DNA of 64,000 nucleotides from Holophagae bacterium (GTDB taxonomy: Bacteria; Acidobacteriota; Holophagae; Acanthopleuribacterales; Acanthopleuribacteraceae): positions 37,608 through 101,607 of the forward strand of contig JAUIFE010000032.1 of NCBI GenBank assembly GCA_030429565.1, given 5' to 3'. Every line of letters begins with the position of its first letter. Position 1 is the stretch's first letter. Made by a program: the position numbers and the translations under genes. The notes under the pieces are model-generated. The model made no database searches, was not told where the DNA came from, and saw only the letters and a list, made by a program, of their open reading frames with translations. Below are positions 28,976-36,382 of the stretch, one piece after another.

Positions 28976-29005
28976 TTGCATCAAGTGACCTGTTTAGATT
29001 AGGAT
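28976..29005 (+). promoter_or_regulatory. Putative promoter for the RodZ-like gene
   Basis: TTGCAT (28976-28981), an 18-bp spacer and TAGGAT (29000-29005). The gene starts 137 nt downstream. Confidence 0.4.
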
Positions 29006-29141
29006 AAAAGACTTGGTACGGGAAGGTTTATCATTGTCATGAGAGCCGGCGTCGAGGTTCTCGCGATGCATCTGAGTTGTCGCAGTCTGCTGCGTGACGT
29101 GGTTTGTCTCTGTGGTTGTAAGAACGGGGGAGCATTTTCAC

Positions 29142-30167
29142 ATGACGATCGGTGAAAAGCTAAAGCGAGCACGAAAAAAACTCAATTATGATCTTGATGA
29201 CGTGGCGCGAGAAACAAAGATTGCCAAAATGTTTCTTATCGCCATTGAAAAAGATGACGTCTCCGCTTTGCCCGGTGGCGTATACACCCGTAATTTCTTG
29301 CGGACCTATGCGCAATTTCTCGAGCTCGACGCGGATATCATTACCGCCGAATTTCACGATCAATTCGACATAAAGCCGCACTTTGTCCTGCAGCAGGAGC
29401 AAACCAAGCGGGATGACTCGGCCTTCAAACAGCAGCGTCGTCAGTTGCTTTTGGTGATTGGTGTGCTGGTTATTGTTGCGGCGATTGTTTTGGTTTTAAT
29501 TTACCAGCCATGGGTGTCACGCACACCTTCGGGTGTTAAGACTGTTCCGGCGGCCACCTCAAGTGTGACGCGTGAAGCGACGACCAGTGCCGAAACACCG
29601 CCGCCGACAATGCCGCAGGTCGTTGATACGAATGTGGGCCCAGAGCCGAATGCCGCCTCTTCCACGGTTGATCCCGAGCCGGCGACGACGGATGGGGCAG
29701 ATGGCGCGGCGGCGTCAGGTGTCGTGACGTCGGCGACCGCCGCAGACTCAGACGCCGGCGACGCGGGCGAGGTTGCAGCGCAAAACCGGCCGCTGCCCAG
29801 CGGGCTGCCGTTAGCGTCCTTGGACGGGGAGACGCTGCTGGCGCCTTCAGGTGCCGTTGGCGAAGCTGGGCTGGATGATGTTTTTGTGATCGAAGCCGTG
29901 CGCGATGTTCGTGTTGAGGTCTATATCGACGGCGAGATGTTAACCAATCGCCTCTTGCCCGCCGGGCAGCGGCGTATTTATCGCATGGGTCGCCTTCATG
30001 TCGTTAAAATATGGAATATTGCTGATGTGGTGATTCAGTCGGGCGACGCTGTTTATCGCGCCCCGGCCGAAGTCTTTGGCAGTGTCCTGATCGAGGATTT
30101 TAAGCCAGGTGAAGTGTTGGCGCGACTTGAGCGTGCCGATGTTTTGCCGCCTGAGCAGGAACCTTAA
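29142..30167 (+). CDS. RodZ-like HTH / single-pass membrane protein
   Basis: 341 residues. A Xre-type helix-turn-helix at the N-terminus (about 1-70; IGEKLKRARKKLNYDLDDVARETKIAKMFLIAIE), an LPGGVYTRNFLRTYAQFL segment typical of the RodZ HTH_25 family, a membrane helix (about 101-122), a Thr/Ala/Pro-rich periplasmic linker and a C-terminal beta domain (about 245-330). RodZ links MreB to the cell-wall machinery; in acidobacteria this family is widespread and often annotated only as HTH protein. GGGGGAG precedes the ATG at 29142. It is followed by an unknown gene 47 nt away. Confidence 0.85.
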   Translation: MTIGEKLKRARKKLNYDLDDVARETKIAKMFLIAIEKDDVSALPGGVYTRNFLRTYAQFLELDADIITAEFHDQFDIKPHFVLQQEQTKRDDSAFKQQRRQLLLVIGVLVIVAAIVLVLIYQPWVSRTPSGVKTVPAATSSVTREATTSAETPPPTMPQVVDTNVGPEPNAASSTVDPEPATTDGADGAAASGVVTSATAADSDAGDAGEVAAQNRPLPSGLPLASLDGETLLAPSGAVGEAGLDDVFVIEAVRDVRVEVYIDGEMLTNRLLPAGQRRIYRMGRLHVVKIWNIADVVIQSGDAVYRAPAEVFGSVLIEDFKPGEVLARLERADVLPPEQEP

Positions 30168-30214
30168 CCCAATGCTCTCGCAGGCAATGGGTTTATTTAT
30201 AAAAGGCGGGTGAC

Positions 30215-31324
30215 ATGGAAGGAATATTAGACCAAATCATTAAAGGTGAGTTGCCGGAGCAGGCAACCCTGGCGGTGGTTCGTGGTGTTTTTCCCCTTGA
30301 GATTGAAGATCAGTTGACCGCCCTTTTTCACATTTGCAAAGGCAACACGAGTTTGTTGGACGAGGCACGCGGAACGGTCGCCGGTTTGAGCGAAGAGGTC
30401 ATAAAGCCGTTTTTTCAAGGGCGCGATCAAAAACCCGAAATTCTAGACTTTTATTTGCGTGAGTTTTTGTTTCCGGCGGGCGTTACCGAGGTTTTGCTGT
30501 TGAACGCCAATATGCCTGCCTTGGCATTGGCCGAGATTGCGCCTGAGCTTGAGGCGTCGCTGTTGGATTTGTTGGTAAACAACCAGGTCAAAATCCAAGA
30601 GCACCCGCCAATGGTGGAAGCGCTTCGGCGAAACCCCTCGCTTTCCGTAATTCATACCCAGAAACTGGATGAATACGAGCGTCTGTTGTTGAAGGAGCTG
30701 GTTTCTTCAGATGAAGAGCTGGCCGGCAAAACTACCAAGCAGATTGAAGAAGAGGCCATCGCCGAGGCCAAACAGTTTGTCGAGGTATTTGGTAAAGAGA
30801 AAGAAAGCACCCGTGCCAAGGTTAAGAAGAATGCCGCCGAGAGTCAGGATCAAAAAGACGCGGAGACGGATCGTTCGGATACGTTGAACGAAATCGCCGA
30901 CGATGCCGCTAAGCAAAAGCGCCCGGTTTTGGAGTTGATTCAAGAGATGTCGGTTCCGCAGAAGGTTCAGGCGGCGATTAAGGGTGATCGCGAGTACCGC
31001 GGCGCCTTGGTGCGGGATTCAAACAAGCTGGTATGCTGTGCGGTGATTAAATCTCCGCGTATTACAGAGTCGGAAGTGGAATTTTACTCGAATCTCAGAA
31101 ATGTGCAGGCCGATGTTTTGCGGTTGATTGCGCAGAACCGCGAATGGATCAAGAATTATAAAATTGTGGTGAATTTGGTAAAAAACCCAAGAACGCCGCT
31201 GGCTTTCTCGATGAAAATGATGTCCCGCTTAAACAAAAGCGATATGCGTTTCCTGGTTCGCGATAAAAACGTACCGGAAGCCTTGCGTACCTTGGCTCGA
31301 CGGATGATGCGCGATGGAAAATAG
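30215..31324 (+). CDS. Conserved protein of unknown function, helical-repeat type
   Basis: 369 residues, no signal peptide. The N-terminal half is helical (LPEQATLAVVRGVFPLEIEDQLTALF), the middle is charged and low-complexity (about 175-235), and the last 120 residues hold the most conserved-looking part: ALVRDSNKLVCCAVIKSPRITESEVE, AQNREWIKNYKIVVNLVKNPRTPL and RDKNVPEALRTLARRMM. I recognise this HEAT-like tail from uncharacterised acidobacterial and myxobacterial proteins. No function is known to me. It lies in a run of regulatory genes before the pilus cluster. Confidence 0.75.
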   Translation: MEGILDQIIKGELPEQATLAVVRGVFPLEIEDQLTALFHICKGNTSLLDEARGTVAGLSEEVIKPFFQGRDQKPEILDFYLREFLFPAGVTEVLLLNANMPALALAEIAPELEASLLDLLVNNQVKIQEHPPMVEALRRNPSLSVIHTQKLDEYERLLLKELVSSDEELAGKTTKQIEEEAIAEAKQFVEVFGKEKESTRAKVKKNAAESQDQKDAETDRSDTLNEIADDAAKQKRPVLELIQEMSVPQKVQAAIKGDREYRGALVRDSNKLVCCAVIKSPRITESEVEFYSNLRNVQADVLRLIAQNREWIKNYKIVVNLVKNPRTPLAFSMKMMSRLNKSDMRFLVRDKNVPEALRTLARRMMRDGK

Positions 31325-31401
31325 CTCTTGTTTGCGGTGGGATTCGATCGCGGCGGGAGCGCTAAAATTGAATAGGAATCCAGATTTATTGATGATGGTA
31401 A

Positions 31402-31429
31402 TTGACAAGTAGACGCCTTATCCTAAAAT
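31402..31429 (+). promoter_or_regulatory. Strong promoter for the DnaJ-TPR / PP2C pair
   Basis: Consensus TTGACA (31402-31407), a 16-bp spacer and TAAAAT (31424-31429), 40 nt before the start codon. Confidence 0.7.
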
Positions 31430-31468
31430 GGAGAAAAGACGTTTAAGCTGAGAGGCATTGGCACCCGG

Positions 31469-32143
31469 ATGGATCACTACCGAACCCTTCAGGTTTCGCG
31501 CAATTGCTCGCGTGAGGAGCTTCACAAGGCGTTTCGTCGACTTTCAAAGTCGCACCACCCTGATAGCTACCCTGAGTCAGAGCGAAACCAAGCTGAAAAA
31601 AAGTACCAACAAATCGTTATTGCGTTCAACACGCTAAAAGACGCACGCCAGCGCGAAAAATATGATCGTACGCTAGAACTTGGTGTGCCCGCCGGCCGTC
31701 CTCAAGCAGAAGAGTCTAACGAGGAGCGGGCCAAGCGTTACCTGCAAATGGGTCAAGCCCGTCTGGAAAAAAGCCAGTACGAGTCCGCTGTTGAGGCACT
31801 CAAGCGCGCCGTTTACTTTCAGGAGACGGCGGAAGGCTGGTTCTACAAGGGCATGGCCGAGGTTAAAGTGTCCGGCATGGGTAAAGAGGGCGTGCGCAGT
31901 TTAGAGCGCGCCATTGCGATGGATCCCCGTAACGGCGCCTATTACGCCGAGCTGGTGCGTACGCTTCAGCATTTTGGGCTGAAAACGCGCGCGCGCAACG
32001 CGTTGCAGAAAGGCTTGCAGGCGGCGCCTGGTGATCGAGAATTGCGTGTCCTTGCTCAGGGAATGGAAGGCGGCGATGACGACCGTCAAGACAAGGCGGG
32101 TAAAAAAGGCGGCCTGCTGGGTGGCTTGTTCGGTAAAAAGTAG
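31469..32143 (+). CDS. J-domain protein with TPR repeats
   Basis: 224 residues. An N-terminal J domain (about 1-65: YRTLQVSRNCSREELHKAFRRLSKSHHPDSYP) keeps the HPD that activates DnaK. Two to three TPR units follow (YLQMGQARLEKSQYESAVEALKRAVYF and on). The C-terminus is Gly/Lys-rich (GGLLGGLFGKK). There is no zinc or substrate-binding DnaJ domain, so it is a specialised DnaK partner, perhaps recruiting it to a complex. The next gene, a PP2C phosphatase, starts 11 nt after its stop. Confidence 0.87.
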   Translation: MDHYRTLQVSRNCSREELHKAFRRLSKSHHPDSYPESERNQAEKKYQQIVIAFNTLKDARQREKYDRTLELGVPAGRPQAEESNEERAKRYLQMGQARLEKSQYESAVEALKRAVYFQETAEGWFYKGMAEVKVSGMGKEGVRSLERAIAMDPRNGAYYAELVRTLQHFGLKTRARNALQKGLQAAPGDRELRVLAQGMEGGDDDRQDKAGKKGGLLGGLFGKK

Positions 32144-32154
32144 GAGACGGTATC

Positions 32155-32922
32155 TTGCACTTCCAATCATATGTTGCCACCGATGTCGGCATGAAGCGAA
32201 AAGCGAATGAGGATAATTTCTGCGCCAATCGCGAGATCGGTTTGTTTGTGGTCGCCGACGGTATGGGTGGCCACGCCGCCGGCGAGGTGGCGAGCCGGCT
32301 TGCGGTTGAAGAAATTGAAACCGTCTTGCTTCAGTCAGAAGGTGACGAAAGTTGGACCTGGCCGGATACATACGATACAGGTGTCTCGTTAACCGCCAAC
32401 AAGCTGCGTTTTGCGATAAACCTTGCTAATGAGAAAATTCGCCGCACCACCATGGAGCGTGTTGAGTGTCGCGGGATGGGGACCACGATTGTGGCCGCTA
32501 TTGTACGCGGTGTGCACTGCACCGTGGCGCATGTGGGTGATTCCCGTGCTTATCTGTTTCGTGGCGGCAAGCTCTCGCCCTTGACCTCGGACCATAGTTG
32601 GGTGAACGAGCAGCTCAAGCAAGGGTTTTTAACCTTAGAGCATGCGCGTAATCATCCGTTTCGCAATGTGATTACCCAGGCGCTGGGTAGCGGCGCTGAA
32701 GTCAAGGCGGATCTCAAGGATTTGTTGCTCAAGGGCGACGACATGTTGCTGTTGTGCTCGGACGGCCTGAACTCCATGCTTACGGACCACGAGATCCATG
32801 GAATTATGATGGAAGGGCGCGACGAGCCTTTGGACGAGACGACCCATAAATTGGTGGATGCCGCCAATCGCAAAGGTGGGGACGACAATATTACCGTCGC
32901 TTTAGTGCGAATATGTGAATAA
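32155..32922 (+). CDS. PP2C-family Ser/Thr protein phosphatase
   Basis: 255 residues, the single-domain bacterial size (PrpC/Stp type). Metal-binding motifs are intact: NEDNF, LFVVADGMGGHAAGEVAS, AHVGDSRAYLF, LLLCSDGLNSML and GGDDNITVALV. It should reverse Ser/Thr kinase phosphorylation. The start is a TTG 9 nt after GGAGA. It is probably cotranscribed with the J-domain gene. The kinase at 21402 could be among its counterparts. Confidence 0.94.
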   Translation: MHFQSYVATDVGMKRKANEDNFCANREIGLFVVADGMGGHAAGEVASRLAVEEIETVLLQSEGDESWTWPDTYDTGVSLTANKLRFAINLANEKIRRTTMERVECRGMGTTIVAAIVRGVHCTVAHVGDSRAYLFRGGKLSPLTSDHSWVNEQLKQGFLTLEHARNHPFRNVITQALGSGAEVKADLKDLLLKGDDMLLLCSDGLNSMLTDHEIHGIMMEGRDEPLDETTHKLVDAANRKGGDDNITVALVRICE

Positions 32923-33368
32923 CGACGCATTTTCGACGTCCTTTTGTGTGAGCAAGCGCAAACTTAGCTGCTTAGATTCAATTAGATGGGCACGTTTTGA
33001 AGTTTTTTCAGGTAAAGTTATTTTCAGATCATCCCCCATGGCGATCTTGTGTTGTTAGCGGGGGCGACCTTAATGGAACCTTCGAATGGGTGTGTGAGCT
33101 AAGGGTGGCGGTGCTCGGGTGTTGTCGCCAGACGCTCGAAGAACGGGACGATAATACTAATAGCCATTATCAGATGTAATGACATGGATAATGGTGTACC
33201 GCACTTTTGCATGGCGGCGGTACCGGTGTTGTTGCGGCAACGGTCTCGTGATGCTGCCGGCGAAAGAACTGAATTGACAGGGCCTTTCTGGGTGCTAACC
33301 GGATTCTGACCGGGGCGTCATGAAGGGCTCATCGAGATCAGCGCGGGCTGTCAAACGTCAAATAATTG

Positions 33369-33392
33369 CGGAAAATCGTTAAACGTTTTCCG
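33369..33392. promoter_or_regulatory. Inverted repeat upstream of the pilM promoter
   Basis: CGGAAAA and TTTTCCG arms with inner CG pairs, 24 bp in all, end 23 bp before the -35 box. Position suits an activator site or a hairpin for upstream transcripts; purely positional evidence. Confidence 0.35.
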
Positions 33393-33415
33393 GGATAAGC
33401 CGATGTTAATGTAGC

Positions 33416-33445
33416 TTGACTCCCAAACTTGGAAAATGCTAATGT
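33416..33445 (+). promoter_or_regulatory. Promoter of the pilMNOPQ operon
   Basis: TTGACT (33416-33421), an 18-bp spacer and TAATGT (33440-33445), about 67 nt before the pilM start. Confidence 0.55.
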
Positions 33446-33511
33446 TTCCACACACTTAGTGTCCATAAGTTTGATTTTTCTTGGGTTATGCATGGATCAA
33501 AGGGGGCGATT

Positions 33512-34579
33512 GTGCTGTTTAGGAAGTCCAAAGGGCTTGTCGGTCTAGACATTGGTTCCAGCGCGATCAAGCTGGTTGAGCTCAAACCGTTATCCAAAGA
33601 CGAAAACAAGTGGAAGCTGGTGAACCTCGGTGTGGCGCACCTCGCGCCCGAAGTGATCGTCGACGGCTCGATTATGGACAGCAGCGTCGTTGTCGACGGT
33701 GTGGTCCAGCTTTTTAACGAGAACAAAATAAAAACCAGCGAAGTCGCCATTGCCGTCTCCGGCCACTCTGTGATCATCAAAAAGATCACCATGGCTTATA
33801 TGTCCGAAGAAGAATTAAACGAATCGATTCGCTGGGAAGCTGAAAGTTACATTCCCTTCGATATTGATGATGTCAATCTCGACTTTCAGGTCCTCGATGA
33901 AGGGGATCGCGGCGACGGCAACATGGATGTCCTTTTGGTAGCTGCCAAAAAGGAAAAAGTATCAGAGTACGTTAGTGTGGTTCAGCAGGCCGGGCGGACG
34001 CCGGTTACGGTTGATGTGGACTCTTTTGCGCTGCAAAACGCGCTCACGGCAAACTACGACATCTCTGATTTTCAGGTTACCGCCGTCATTAATATTGGTG
34101 CCTCTGTTATGAACATCAACATCATGCAGGGCAACACCTCGATCTTCTGGCGTGACATCTCTTTCGGCGGCAACGTTTATACCGACGCCATTCAAAAAGA
34201 TCTCGGGGTCGACTTTGAAACGGCTGAGATGCTGAAGCGAGGCGAATCCGCCGACGACATTAATTTCGAAAGCGTGATTCCCATTTTGCAAAGTGTGACC
34301 AATGATCTCGGTGTCGAGGTTCAGAAGACCTTTGACTTCTTCAAGGCGACGACCTCTGCAGAAAAAATCAACCGCATCATGTTGACCGGCGGCAGTTCGA
34401 AGGTTCTGAATTTGGACCAGTTCTTGTCGGAGCGATTTGAGGCGCCGGTTGAGATGCTGAACCCGTTTCAAAATATCAGTTACAACGAAAAGCAGTTTAA
34501 CCCACAGCTTATTCACGATTTGCGAGCGAGTGCCGCCGTTGCGGTCGGCCTGGCGATGAGGAGGGTCAACGACAAATGA
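33512..34579 (+). CDS. pilM: Type IV pilus assembly protein PilM
   Basis: 355 residues, actin-like ATPase fold of the pilus inner-membrane alignment complex. Motifs: GLVGLDIGSSAIKLVEL at the N-terminus, INIGASVMNINI, and IMLTGGSSKVLNLDQFL near the end. It sits in the cytoplasm and binds the N-terminal tail of PilN. The GTG at 33512 follows AGGGGGCG by a normal distance; the ATG at 33488 lacks a ribosome site. It overlaps pilN by 4 bases. Confidence 0.95.
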   Translation: MLFRKSKGLVGLDIGSSAIKLVELKPLSKDENKWKLVNLGVAHLAPEVIVDGSIMDSSVVVDGVVQLFNENKIKTSEVAIAVSGHSVIIKKITMAYMSEEELNESIRWEAESYIPFDIDDVNLDFQVLDEGDRGDGNMDVLLVAAKKEKVSEYVSVVQQAGRTPVTVDVDSFALQNALTANYDISDFQVTAVINIGASVMNINIMQGNTSIFWRDISFGGNVYTDAIQKDLGVDFETAEMLKRGESADDINFESVIPILQSVTNDLGVEVQKTFDFFKATTSAEKINRIMLTGGSSKVLNLDQFLSERFEAPVEMLNPFQNISYNEKQFNPQLIHDLRASAAVAVGLAMRRVNDK

Positions 34580-35274
34580 CCATGATACGGATCAACCTTA
34601 TAGCTGAGCGAAAAGCCGGCGCGCCTAAGGCACAAAAGAAGGCGACCCGCCAAACAAGTGAACTTGAGGAAAACCTCGTTCTGATTGTGATGGTGCTGGT
34701 AACTCTTGGTGCTTGCTACGCGAACTACCACGTGTTCAAGAAAGAGCAAGAGTCCCTTTACGCGCAAAAAGTTGCTTTAGAAGCCGAGTACAAAAAGCTC
34801 GAAGTTTGGATTCAGAAGCGCGAGGAATTCGAGATTCAAAAAGAATTGCTCAACGAGAAAATCCAAAAAATAAGCATGCTCAAAGATCGTCGCCAAGGAC
34901 CGGTTAAGTTGATGGAGGACATTCACAATGTCTTGCCTGAGACGATTTGGTTGACGGACATCACCCAGGGGATGGACCGTGCCCTTCTCTCGGGGACCAA
35001 ACCCGGCCGGACGGCAGGTTCTACCACCAACCAAAAAGGTATCTCCAACATTCAGGAAGTTCGGGTTGTCGGGCTTGCCAAGAATACAGACGCCATCACG
35101 ACTTTCGCGCGCAATGTCCAAAATATGGAAGACCGCTATTCTGAGATTGACCTCAACCAGTACAGCTTGACGGCCTTTGAGAGTGAAAATGGCACGGGCT
35201 TTGGTTTTCAACTCTTTTTCAAGGTTCAGCCGGTCAAGAAAAACAATCCCAAGCCTGAAGGGGGCGCCCCGTGA
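34576..35274 (+). CDS. pilN: Type IV pilus assembly protein PilN
   Basis: 232 residues. The N-terminal IRINLI peptide is the PilM-binding motif, one membrane helix (about 32-52) follows, then a coiled coil and a periplasmic ferredoxin-like domain. It pairs with PilO. ATGA overlaps on both sides with pilM and pilO. Confidence 0.93.
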   Translation: MTMIRINLIAERKAGAPKAQKKATRQTSELEENLVLIVMVLVTLGACYANYHVFKKEQESLYAQKVALEAEYKKLEVWIQKREEFEIQKELLNEKIQKISMLKDRRQGPVKLMEDIHNVLPETIWLTDITQGMDRALLSGTKPGRTAGSTTNQKGISNIQEVRVVGLAKNTDAITTFARNVQNMEDRYSEIDLNQYSLTAFESENGTGFGFQLFFKVQPVKKNNPKPEGGAP

Positions 35275-35897
35275 AATTAACCAAGCTCCATCAGTTGCTG
35301 GTTGGTCTGGTGGTGGTCATCGTCGGTTTATTGTTGACTAACTTCTTTTTCTTAAAAGATGTCAAGATGAGCATTGAGCAAACAAAAGCTGACATTGAAG
35401 AGTTAAACACCAAAATCTCCGTGGCCAAAAACATTCAAAATACCGCGAATGAACTTCAGGAGCAGATGACGCACCTGAAAGCGCAACTTGATCGTTTGAA
35501 GAAGGTTCTCCCTGTTGAAATCAACAAACCTAAATTTCAGGCCGATGTAAAGCGCTACGCAAACGAAAATGGTATCGAAGTGATTGGCGCCATTAGTAAC
35601 AAACCGGTTACAGACGATGTCATTATCGAACACCCCTTTTCCTATACGGCGGAAGGTAGTTACCACGACTTCGGGCGCTTTTTTGCTCAATTAACCAACT
35701 ACCCGCGCATCGTGAACATTAAAGGTCTCAGCTTGTCCAAAGCGGAGGAATCCCCGCGCGGTTCGGTGCAGGGACAATTTGTCGTTTCGGTTTTCTCCTA
35801 TCGCGAACCCACGCCCGAGGAGCTGAAGGCCCAGATTGACGCCAAGCGCGCCGAAGCGTCGGGTGGCGGGAAAAACAGAAGAGGGAGGAGGCGTTAA
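35271..35897 (+). CDS. pilO: Type IV pilus assembly protein PilO
   Basis: 208 residues: one N-terminal membrane helix (about 8-28), a coiled coil (SIEQTKADIEELNTKISVAKNIQ) and a periplasmic domain with ISNKPV and YTAEGSYHDFGRFFAQLTNYPRIVNI, typical of PilO. The C-terminus is very basic (GGGKNRRGRRR). It pairs with PilN and contacts PilP. Confidence 0.93.
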   Translation: MKLTKLHQLLVGLVVVIVGLLLTNFFFLKDVKMSIEQTKADIEELNTKISVAKNIQNTANELQEQMTHLKAQLDRLKKVLPVEINKPKFQADVKRYANENGIEVIGAISNKPVTDDVIIEHPFSYTAEGSYHDFGRFFAQLTNYPRIVNIKGLSLSKAEESPRGSVQGQFVVSVFSYREPTPEELKAQIDAKRAEASGGGKNRRGRRR

Positions 35898-36380
35898 ATG
35901 ACTGCTTTAACATGGCTTAAAGCCGTGGTTCTGACCACGATCCTCCTGTCCGGTTTCGTTGCCTGGGCGCAAGAACCGGCCGAGGATAACGAAGATACCC
36001 CAATCACCGGTGGCATTACATACTCTCCGATTATTGAAGAAGATGAAGTGCCCCGCGACCCGTTTAAATCCCCTTTTGAAATAGAAAAAGAGCGGGACTC
36101 TTCTAACAACGCCGCTCTGGGGATTCCCAATGCGGAAAACCGTTTACCACATTCCATTTCAGAAATGGATTTGAAAGGTATTTATCTCGACGCCCGGACT
36201 GGTTACTGGGCGATTTTTTCAATCGGTGGTGAATACGATTGGTTTCAAGTTGGAACGCTTTTCCGTGATGCCGACTTAGTTAACATTACCGATAAGGCCG
36301 TCTTCTTCAAGCACTATACCTCGGAAGACAGTGATCACATCCGTGAAGTGGTTAAAGAATTGCACCGTGGTGAGGAGTAG
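35898..36380 (+). CDS. pilP: Type IV pilus assembly protein PilP
   Basis: 160 residues. A signal peptide (cleavage near AWA-Q, residue 24) has no clear lipobox, unlike the lipoprotein PilP of Pseudomonas. The proline-rich linker has the RDPFKSPFE motif and the C-terminal beta domain opens MDLKGIYLDARTGYWAIFS. It bridges PilNO to the secretin. It starts directly after the pilO stop, with a purine-rich GGGAGGAGG site inside pilO. Confidence 0.9.
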   Translation: MTALTWLKAVVLTTILLSGFVAWAQEPAEDNEDTPITGGITYSPIIEEDEVPRDPFKSPFEIEKERDSSNNAALGIPNAENRLPHSISEMDLKGIYLDARTGYWAIFSIGGEYDWFQVGTLFRDADLVNITDKAVFFKHYTSEDSDHIREVVKELHRGEE

Positions 36381-36382
36381 TC

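Larger units (their letters stand above)
32923..33511. other. Leader region before the pilus cluster
   Basis: About 590 bases without a credible gene. It contains an imperfect inverted repeat (33369-33392) and a good promoter (33416-33445) just ahead of pilM. No sigma-54 site was found by eye. Confidence 0.5.
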
